Part shown: piece by piece, positions 24,691-31,001 of the stretch
Numbering within the stretch: position 1 is the first letter of the stretch
Layout of the letters: the number at the start of each line of letters is the position of its first letter
From: Pseudobowmanella sp964228145
GTDB taxonomy: Bacteria; Pseudomonadota; Gammaproteobacteria; Enterobacterales; Alteromonadaceae
NCBI GenBank assembly: GCA_964228145.1
Contig: CAXQZJ010000023.1
Span: 1 to 31,001 of the forward strand
Direction: 5' to 3'
DNA length: 31,001 bases
The notes under the pieces: model-generated
Databases searched by the model: none
What the model was told of the DNA's origin: nothing
Seen by the model: only the letters and a program-made list of their open reading frames with translations
Program-made: the position numbers and the translations under genes

Positions 24691-27059
24691 TAGCGTTCCT
24701 TTTTTATTAAGCGCAATGAATTGGTTACCACAATGACGGAGCTCAGCGACATTCCCAACGCAGCCATCCAGGGGGTAAGAATGCCGGTCACGGCTAACGG
24801 TAGCACCAAAATGTTGTAGCCTAGCGCCCAACCAATGTTTTGCTTAATTTTTATCTGGCAACGCTGTGCAATATGCATCAAATGTGGAATGAGCATCAGT
24901 TTGGGCTGTAATAAAATAACGTCTGCGGCGTTTTTCGCCAAATCGGTGGCTGCGGATAATGTCACGGACACTCTAGCCGCAGACATTACAGGGGCATCGT
25001 TGATACCGTCGCCCACCATCATTACCGGGTTATCCTGCTGATAACGGCGAATCTCAGCCAGTTTTTGTTGCGGCGAACACTCGGCCTGCCATTGTTGTAT
25101 GCCTAGTTGTTGAGCGAACGAAGCTACATTTTGTTGCTTATCACCCGATAGCATTATCGGGCTCAAGCCCATGTTTACCATTGTGTGAATAAAATCCTGC
25201 GCATCACTACGTGCAACATCATTGAGTTCAAATGCCGCAATCAGAGTATCATTTTTTGTCAAGAACACGCTGGCTGTTTGCCAGCTTTGCGGTATTGCAC
25301 AAGTGACAAAGTTCGCTGAGCCTATCCGGTAACAATCATCGCCATCGTAACCCTCGATGCCGGCACCGGTTGTGATGGTAACTGCAGCTGGGCTGAACGC
25401 AACTTCGGCATCAAAGGCTTTTGCGATGGGATGTTCAGAGTGCTGCTCCAGTGCAGCTGCAATGCCGATGACTTGTTGTGCATTGCCATTCTCACAGTAG
25501 ACGCGCTTGATGCTAAACCGACCTTCAGTCAGCGTTCCCGTTTTATCGACTGCAATTTGTCGAATTTGGTTTAACGATTCCAACGTATCGCCGCGTTTAA
25601 TTAAAATCCCCCGGGCATTGAGATTCGCTACAGCGCTTGTCAGAGCAGTGGGGGTCGCCAGTCCCAGTGCACAAGGACACGTACCGACAAGTACTGCAAT
25701 TGCAATGTAAAAAGCCTGGATTGGATCGGTTTGATACCAGTAGATAAACGCGCCGGCGGCTATCACTAATACCACCGCGACAAAATACCCGGATATACGG
25801 TCAGCGATACCGGCTATCTTGGGTCGTTGGGCCATGGCCATTTCCTGCATATGCAGAATCTGGCTTACCACAGCGTTTTTAAGCTCTGATGTTACTTCGA
25901 CAACCAGCGTGCTTTGATGGTTTAACGTACCCCCCAGTACTGTATCACCAGCAATACGTCGAACCGGTTCAAATTCACCGGTTAACATTGATTCATCCAG
26001 CTCACTGTTACCTTCGATTATGATGCCATCAGTGGCGACTGTTTCACCGGCTTTAACCAAAATACGGTCGCCAATCACCAGCTGGCGAGCCAGGCATGTC
26101 GTCCATTCACCGTCTATATATTTGAGCGCAGTCAGTGGCACATGTTTCATGCTATTTGCCGACGTTTCTGCGGCGCGATGGCGGGATTGGTGTTCCAGAT
26201 AGCGACTGATCAGCAACAGAAAAACAAACATGGCGACCGATTCAAAGTACACAGGGCCGTATTCGGTTATCGTCGCGTAAACGCTGGCGCTATAAGCACC
26301 GATCACCGCTATGGAAACCGGCACATCCATATTTAATCGCTTGGCCTTAAGGGCATGCCAAGCGCTTGAATAAAAGCCATTAGCGGCATACACCACTATT
26401 GGCGTGCACAGTAACAAACTGATCCAGTGGAAAAATTGCTTGGTTTGATTATCAAAATGCCCAAACCAGTCGAAGTAAAGCGCAAATGCCAGCATCATGA
26501 CCTGCATTGTCATCAGGCCGGCCAGCCCCAGTTTCCGCAAATAGGCTTTTTTCTCGCGTCGGTACGACGCTTCGTGCTGGTCAGGCTGGAAGGGAAGTGC
26601 TTTGTATCCGATTTTTTTAAACTGGCGTAAAATCGCGGACAGGGATAATTGTTGATCGTCCCAGCGCAGCGTTGCGCGCCTTGCCGCAACGTTAACGGCG
26701 ATTTGCTGAACACCTTGGGTTTTGGCAAATTGCTTTTCAATTAACCAGGCACAGGCCGCACAATTAATGCCCTCAACCGTGAGCTGAATACTTTTGTAAC
26801 CATGAGTATCCACCACAAATTCTTGCTGAACACCCACGTCATCATATATATCTAATTTATTGAGCAACTCCTGCTCGTCTGCCTGCGCGGCTTTTTCCGT
26901 TCTGAAACGATAATAATCTTCCATGCCCCCATCGACGATCGCACTCGCTACCGCTGCACAACCTGGACAACACATCACCCGGGGCTCGCCTAAGACGACT
27001 GTTTGGTAGGTAGTGCCAGCCGGCACTCGCTCGTCGCAGTGATAGCAGGTTTGGGTCAT
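24690..27059 (-). CDS. ccoI: Copper-transporting P1B-type ATPase CcoI (FixI)
   Basis: The 789-residue pump exports copper for cbb3 oxidase assembly. Domains in order: an N-terminal cysteine-rich metal-binding region (C5/C8, C30/C31/C34), an HMA domain with C100-x-x-C103, membrane segments, TGE (360-362), the CPC motif (461-463), DKTGT (phosphorylated D505), SEHP (541-544) and GDGIND (683-688). These mark a heavy-metal P-type ATPase of the CcoI/FixI type. The ATG overlaps the ccoH stop by 1 nt (TAATG) and its stop overlaps ccoS, so the three are translationally coupled. Confidence 0.96.
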   Translation of the reverse strand: MTQTCYHCDERVPAGTTYQTVVLGEPRVMCCPGCAAVASAIVDGGMEDYYRFRTEKAAQADEQELLNKLDIYDDVGVQQEFVVDTHGYKSIQLTVEGINCAACAWLIEKQFAKTQGVQQIAVNVAARRATLRWDDQQLSLSAILRQFKKIGYKALPFQPDQHEASYRREKKAYLRKLGLAGLMTMQVMMLAFALYFDWFGHFDNQTKQFFHWISLLLCTPIVVYAANGFYSSAWHALKAKRLNMDVPVSIAVIGAYSASVYATITEYGPVYFESVAMFVFLLLISRYLEHQSRHRAAETSANSMKHVPLTALKYIDGEWTTCLARQLVIGDRILVKAGETVATDGIIIEGNSELDESMLTGEFEPVRRIAGDTVLGGTLNHQSTLVVEVTSELKNAVVSQILHMQEMAMAQRPKIAGIADRISGYFVAVVLVIAAGAFIYWYQTDPIQAFYIAIAVLVGTCPCALGLATPTALTSAVANLNARGILIKRGDTLESLNQIRQIAVDKTGTLTEGRFSIKRVYCENGNAQQVIGIAAALEQHSEHPIAKAFDAEVAFSPAAVTITTGAGIEGYDGDDCYRIGSANFVTCAIPQSWQTASVFLTKNDTLIAAFELNDVARSDAQDFIHTMVNMGLSPIMLSGDKQQNVASFAQQLGIQQWQAECSPQQKLAEIRRYQQDNPVMMVGDGINDAPVMSAARVSVTLSAATDLAKNAADVILLQPKLMLIPHLMHIAQRCQIKIKQNIGWALGYNILVLPLAVTGILTPWMAALGMSLSSVIVVTNSLRLIKKER

Positions 27060-27550
27060 TAAGGGTAAACCTCAAAAGCGTCCTGACGGGGAAGGGTGAC
27101 AACAAACTGCACTTTCCATTCGAGCGTAAATGGCATCATGGTTACCCGCCATTTTCCATTAGTGTCAATGCCTTGGGGGAGGTTTGCCTGATATCGATTA
27201 TTGCCTAGATGGGTCAACTTCACTTCGAAGTCACGCTCTTCCAGGGTCGAATGGAAAAAGTTCACACCTAGCGCCGTTCCGTCGTGCTGAGCATTTTGGT
27301 CAAGCAAGAACACCACCTGAGTATCGGTTACCGACATTTTGCCGCCAATACTTAGCCGCTTTGCCCGCTCAAGTTTGTCCAGTTGGACATTGATAGCTTT
27401 ACCTTGCTTGTAATAGTCATCAATAACCAGAGAGTCTTTCCCACTGGTTGAGACATACATAATAACGCCCCCCATGATCACGGAGGTAAAAGGAATTAAA
27501 ATTAAGACCCAAGGCCAAACTTGCTTATACCAGGGAGAGATTGACTGCAT
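27059..27550 (-). CDS. ccoH: cbb3 oxidase assembly protein CcoH (FixH)
   Basis: The 163-residue protein has one N-terminal membrane segment (about 12-33) and a periplasmic domain with VIDDYYKQGKAIN, the FixH family hallmark. In other bacteria it helps assemble or stabilise the cbb3 complex. It starts after the terminator that follows ccoP and overlaps ccoI by 1 nt. Confidence 0.92.
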   Translation of the reverse strand: MQSISPWYKQVWPWVLILIPFTSVIMGGVIMYVSTSGKDSLVIDDYYKQGKAINVQLDKLERAKRLSIGGKMSVTDTQVVFLLDQNAQHDGTALGVNFFHSTLEERDFEVKLTHLGNNRYQANLPQGIDTNGKWRVTMMPFTLEWKVQFVVTLPRQDAFEVYP

Positions 27551-27568
27551 AATTGACTCGATTAATTC

Positions 27569-27599
27569 AAAAAAAAGCCCCGTAAAATACGAGGCCTTT
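27569..27599 (-). terminator. Intrinsic terminator between ccoP and ccoH
   Basis: On the minus strand a 12-bp stem (AAAGGCCTCGTA / TACGGGGCTTTT, two G-U pairs) with a 3-nt loop is followed by a T run. It lies 22 nt after the ccoP stop. No separate ccoH promoter is evident in the 70-nt gap, so it may act as a partial read-through attenuator. Confidence 0.88.
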
Positions 27600-27620
27600 A
27601 TACCACAAAGTTAGCTGAAT

Positions 27621-28586
27621 TTACTCTTCAGTATCACCCTGCGACAGGCTGTAGACATAGGTGCTGATAACGTGAATTTTTTCAGCGCCTAAAATGTCTT
27701 CCCAAGCCGGCATGACACCATTACGACCGTACGTCAGGGTTTCGTTTACGTCGCGCTCAGTGCCACCATACAACCAAATATTGTCGGTCAGGTTCGGGGC
27801 ACCGAATGCATAGTTTCCTTTCCCATCCGCACCATGACATGCAGCGCATACACCAAACTTGGCTTTGCCTGCATCACGCAATACCGGGTCGACGTCACGC
27901 CCACTGAGTGACAATACGTAGGCAGTTAACTCTTCGATGCCTTTTTCACCAAAGGTATCAATCCATGCAGGCATTTGCGCTACGCGACCCTGGTGCAGCG
28001 TGGTTTTGATCGCTTCAGGAGAACCACCATACAACCAATCATTGTCAGCAAGGTTAGGGAAACCGTAACTACCCCGGGCATCCGAACCGTGACATTGAGC
28101 ACAATTTTGCAAGAACAGGCGTCCACCCACTTTCAGGGCTTCCTCATTGGCAACCAACTCACGAATCGGTGTTTTGGCGTATTCTGCAAAGATAGGACCA
28201 AAACGCTCATCGGCAGCAGCGACTTCACGGTCGTACTGAATGCGTTTGCCGTTTTGTTCTGCAGCTAACACGGCCTGCTTAGATTCTTCCAGAGTCATAA
28301 TACCCTGATTAGAACTGCGCCATCCCGCGATACCTTCATGGCTTTCACCGAACGAAGGAAATACGAAGAAGTAGATTAAGCCCCATACAATGGTGGCGTA
28401 GAACATAATGGTCCACCAACGGGGAAGAGGGTTGTTGATTTCCTCAATACCGTCAAATTCATGGCCCATTGATTCACCTTCTGCCACACCTGTCTTATTA
28501 GACAAGCACCAGCGCAGAAGAAAGTAGCAACCGATAACAGTACCGAGACTGATAACGGCGATGAATATCATCCAAAAACTACTCAT
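27621..28586 (-). CDS. ccoP: cbb3 oxidase diheme cytochrome c subunit CcoP
   Basis: The ATG at 28586 overlaps the ccoQ stop (ATGAGTAG) and gives the usual CcoP start; the longer frame is spurious. The 321-residue subunit has membrane segments at about 5-25 and 58-77 and two class I c-type heme sites, C162-AQ-C165-H166 and C247-AA-C250-H251, with axial methionines M205 and M292 (QMPAW, VMPAW). It carries electrons from soluble cytochrome c or c4 to CcoO/CcoN. Confidence 0.96.
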   Translation of the reverse strand: MSSFWMIFIAVISLGTVIGCYFLLRWCLSNKTGVAEGESMGHEFDGIEEINNPLPRWWTIMFYATIVWGLIYFFVFPSFGESHEGIAGWRSSNQGIMTLEESKQAVLAAEQNGKRIQYDREVAAADERFGPIFAEYAKTPIRELVANEEALKVGGRLFLQNCAQCHGSDARGSYGFPNLADNDWLYGGSPEAIKTTLHQGRVAQMPAWIDTFGEKGIEELTAYVLSLSGRDVDPVLRDAGKAKFGVCAACHGADGKGNYAFGAPNLTDNIWLYGGTERDVNETLTYGRNGVMPAWEDILGAEKIHVISTYVYSLSQGDTEE

Positions 28587-28764
28587 TAGTAGAAGACTCC
28601 CGTTTTTCTTGTGTTGCCTGGTGCTGTTTTTCATCATCAAACACCAGGTTTGCGGCTTCATCAAAGCTCTTTTTGGACTTTTTAGAGTAAGCCCACAACA
28701 CAACCCCAATAAAAATTACAAAGACGACAACAGTAAAAATACTTCCGCTGATTGCATGTTCCAT
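28579..28764 (-). CDS. ccoQ: cbb3 oxidase small subunit CcoQ
   Basis: The 61-residue protein has one membrane segment (about 8-26) followed by YSKKSKKSFDEAANLVFDD, matching CcoQ/FixQ. It helps stabilise the complex. It lies 5 nt after ccoO and overlaps ccoP by 8 nt. Confidence 0.93.
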   Translation of the reverse strand: MEHAISGSIFTVVVFVIFIGVVLWAYSKKSKKSFDEAANLVFDDEKQHQATQEKRESSTNE

Positions 28765-28769
28765 AATGC

Positions 28770-29375
28770 TTACTTCAGCGCCGTACCAAGCGATTGCAGA
28801 TAGGCGATCAGGGCTTCCATTTCGGTTTTACCCTGAACAGCAGCTTTGGCACCCGCAATTTCTTCGTCTGTATATGGCACACCGAAACCACGGAATACTT
28901 CCATCTTCTTGGCGGTCAGTTCACCATCAAGCGTGTTTTCTTCCAACCAGGGGAAACCTGGCATATTCGATTCCGGCACCACGGTTCTTGGGTTGATTAA
29001 GTGAACGCGGTGCCACTCATCACTGTATCTGCCACCGACACGCGCCAAGTCTGGGCCAGTACGCTTAGAACCCCAAAGGAAAGGATGCTCCCAGACCGAT
29101 TCACCGGCAACAGAGTAGTGACCATAGCGTTCGGTCTCTGCTCTGAATGGACGAATCATTTGTGAGTGGCAACCCACACAACCTTCGCGGATATAAATGT
29201 CGCGACCCTCAAGCTCCAGCGCGGTGTAGGGCTTTAAGCCCGTTACTGGTGTCGTTGTCTCTTTTTGGTAAAACAATGGCAGGATTTCTGCCAATGCACC
29301 AAAACTGATAGCGACAATAATCAGAATCGCCAGCAAGCCAGTATTCTTTTCGATTTTCTCGTGAATATTTACCAT
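28770..29375 (-). CDS. ccoO: cbb3 oxidase monoheme cytochrome c subunit CcoO
   Basis: The ATG at 29375 has GGAG 9 nt upstream and gives MVNIHEKIEKN, the usual CcoO start; the frame extending into ccoN is rejected. The 201-residue protein has one membrane anchor (about 12-33) and a c-heme site C66-VG-C69-H70 followed by SQMIRPF, a CcoO hallmark. It passes electrons from CcoP to the catalytic subunit. It sits 13 nt after ccoN. Confidence 0.96.
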   Translation of the reverse strand: MVNIHEKIEKNTGLLAILIIVAISFGALAEILPLFYQKETTTPVTGLKPYTALELEGRDIYIREGCVGCHSQMIRPFRAETERYGHYSVAGESVWEHPFLWGSKRTGPDLARVGGRYSDEWHRVHLINPRTVVPESNMPGFPWLEENTLDGELTAKKMEVFRGFGVPYTDEEIAGAKAAVQGKTEMEALIAYLQSLGTALK

Positions 29376-29388
29376 CTTTACTGACTCC

Positions 29389-30816
29389 TTATGCTGGCTT
29401 CGTTTGCAGGTACATGTGTTCTTCTGTACCACGTATTGTGCGATACGTGTTGTAAGCCATGATTAACATGCCCACGACCACACATACGCCACCTAAGAAA
29501 CGAACAAAGTAGAACGGGTAGGAGGCTTCAAGTGCTTCAACAAAGCTGTAGCTCAGCGTACCGTCGGCGTTAATTGCGCGCCACATCATGCCTTGCATAA
29601 CACCACTGATCCACATTGCAACTATGTATAGCACAACACCGATTGTGGCTAACCAGAAGTGAATATTGACCAGCTTGTAGCTGTACATGCGCGCTTTACC
29701 GAACAAAATCGGAATTAGGTGATAGAGCGAGCCAATCGAAATCATCGCAACCCAGCCCAAGGCACCAGAGTGCACGTGCCCGATAGTCCAGTCAGTGTAA
29801 TGAGACAGCGCGTTGACTGTCTTGATTGCCATCATTGGACCTTCGAATGTTGACATGCCGTAGAATGATAACGACACGATCAGGAAACGAAGAACAGGAT
29901 CTCGGCGAAGCTTATGCCAAGCACCTGACAATGTCATAATACCGTTGATCATGCCGCCCCAGGATGGAACAAACAGTATAACCGACATCACCATACCGAG
30001 TGTTTGTGTCCAGTCAGGAAGCGCTGTGTAGTGCAGGTGGTGAGGACCCGCCCAGATGTACAGAGAAATCAGAGCCCAGAAGTGAACCACTGATAAACGG
30101 TAAGAGTAAACAGGACGCTCTGCTTGTTTGGGGACGAAGTAATACATCATACCCAGGAAACCTGCCGTCAGGAAGAAACCTACCGCGTTGTGACCGTACC
30201 ACCACTGCATCATGGCATCTACAGCACCGCCATAGAGTGAATAGGACTTGGTCAGTGAAACCGGAATCGCCATGCTGTTACCGATATGCAATATGGCAAC
30301 AGTAATAATGAAAGCACCCAGGAACCAGTTGGCAACATAGATGTGCGACACCTTACGTTTGATTATCGTTCCGAAGAAGTTAATCAGATAAGCAATCCAC
30401 ACCAACGCAATCAGAATATCGATAGGCCATTCTAGCTCAGCGTACTCTTTGCTTGAGGTTAAGCCCATCGGTAAGGTGATTGCTGCAAGCACGATAACCG
30501 CTTGCCAACCCCAGAATGTGAAGCTTGCCAATTTATCACTGAACAAACGTACCTGAGAGGTGCGTTGGACAATGTAGTAGGAAGTTGCGAACAAGGCGCA
30601 GCCACCAAAGGCGAAAATCACTGCGTTGGTGTGCAGTGGACGAAGACGGGAATAGGTTAACCAAGGCGTGTCAAAATTAAGCTCTGGCCAAACTAATTGC
30701 GCGGCGATAAACACACCGGCACTCATGCCTACAATTCCCCAGACGACTGTCATGATGGCGAACTGTCGCACGACTTTATAGTTGTATTGCGATTGTGCCT
30801 GACTGATTTCACTCAT
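29389..30816 (-). CDS. ccoN: cbb3 cytochrome c oxidase catalytic subunit CcoN
   Basis: The 475-residue subunit I is the oxygen-reducing, proton-pumping core of the high-affinity cbb3 oxidase, with about 12 membrane segments. Expected ligands are present: H62 and H349 (low-spin heme b), H347 (heme b3), and CuB ligands H209, H259 and H260, with Y253 as the cross-linked tyrosine. It heads ccoNOQP. A consensus FNR box and an extended -10 lie upstream. Confidence 0.97.
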   Translation of the reverse strand: MSEISQAQSQYNYKVVRQFAIMTVVWGIVGMSAGVFIAAQLVWPELNFDTPWLTYSRLRPLHTNAVIFAFGGCALFATSYYIVQRTSQVRLFSDKLASFTFWGWQAVIVLAAITLPMGLTSSKEYAELEWPIDILIALVWIAYLINFFGTIIKRKVSHIYVANWFLGAFIITVAILHIGNSMAIPVSLTKSYSLYGGAVDAMMQWWYGHNAVGFFLTAGFLGMMYYFVPKQAERPVYSYRLSVVHFWALISLYIWAGPHHLHYTALPDWTQTLGMVMSVILFVPSWGGMINGIMTLSGAWHKLRRDPVLRFLIVSLSFYGMSTFEGPMMAIKTVNALSHYTDWTIGHVHSGALGWVAMISIGSLYHLIPILFGKARMYSYKLVNIHFWLATIGVVLYIVAMWISGVMQGMMWRAINADGTLSYSFVEALEASYPFYFVRFLGGVCVVVGMLIMAYNTYRTIRGTEEHMYLQTKPA

Positions 30817-30941
30817 GTTGAAGTTTCTTCCAGCGTTTGAAAGTTAGTATTTTGCCCTACTAAACATAGGTGAATCGGGTAGAATCGCCAGCGTCAACGA
30901 CCTAATAACCCTATATTTAACAGGCGCATTTGTACGGGCGC

Positions 30942-31001
30942 ATAATACGGTTGTTGCGATCAAATTGAAAGTCGAATCAATAAATGCTTGATCAGAATCA
31001 A
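30942..31001 (-). promoter_or_regulatory. FNR-dependent promoter of ccoNOQP
   Basis: A perfect FNR palindrome TTGAT-CAGA-ATCAA occupies 30988-31001. On the minus strand TATTAT (30947-30942) is a good -10. The box centre lies about 60 nt upstream of the predicted start, near the class I position (-61.5). A looser half-match (TTGTTGCGATCAA, 30951-30963) has 3-nt spacing. The window ends at the box. Confidence 0.75.

Noticed and set aside
24691..24831. Longer CcoS frame starting inside ccoI
   Set aside because: The GTG at 24690 has AAGGAA upstream and gives the standard CcoS N-terminus.

Overview
The window looks like a chromosomal segment of a marine gammaproteobacterium in or near the Alteromonadales (Alteromonas/Aestuariibacter-like). 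This rests on three things: the order uvrY-uvrC-pgsA-tRNA(Gly-Cys-Leu), a ccoNOQP-ccoHIS-(SafE-like)-fnr-uspE block, and single genes (SapC family, DUF2987, Bax-like glucosaminidase, TtcA, YccA) common in that order. The species assignment is inference from gene content; no rRNA gene is present.

Layout. 1-850: yccA (minus strand) with its terminator. 850-1600: tRNA-Ser(UGA) with promoter and terminator, a decayed second copy of the tRNA 3' end plus terminator about 107 bp downstream, and a small zinc-ribbon gene resembling the phage protein Lar; together these look like an old integration scar. 1737-5295: uvrY-uvrC-pgsA, then a tRNA-Gly/Cys/Leu operon with its own promoter. 5427-9955: accessory genes, namely a VanX-type D-Ala-D-Ala dipeptidase lipoprotein, D-cysteine desulfhydrase, a metallo-beta-lactamase-fold lipoprotein with a palindromic operator-like site at its promoter, and an unrecognised multi-pass membrane protein. 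10007-10484: non-coding stretch with degenerate direct repeats around a palindrome. 10485-13717: a secreted esterase facing a three-gene minus-strand set (membrane LytTR regulator, cytochrome b561, exported intradiol-dioxygenase-like protein); the two convergent stop codons overlap. 13851-15579: an unknown Gln/Glu/Ala-rich coiled-coil protein and a SapC-family protein. 15723-18571: cobB sirtuin, LysE/RhtB exporter, Bax-like glucosaminidase and DUF2987 protein, tightly packed. 18674-21811: ttcA and a TonB-dependent siderophore receptor with a Fur-box-like site. 22029-30816: uspE, fnr, a SafE-like protein, ccoS, ccoI, ccoH, ccoP, ccoQ, ccoO and ccoN, all on the minus strand.

How the parts work together. 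The right third is a complete microaerobic respiration block. ccoNOQP encodes cbb3 oxidase; ccoHIS and the SafE-like protein serve copper supply and assembly; Fnr is the oxygen sensor. A consensus FNR box lies upstream of ccoN at the extreme right edge, a near-consensus box lies upstream of uspE, and an intrinsic terminator sits between ccoP and ccoH. This suggests Fnr controls the operon that contains its own gene, with structural subunits made in excess of assembly factors.

The least explained part is the 10.0-13.7 kb segment: an exported, apparently iron-competent intradiol dioxygenase with a membrane b-type cytochrome under a membrane-bound LytTR regulator. No clearly new defence or mobile system is visible; this cluster and the tRNA-Ser scar are the best candidates for a second look.
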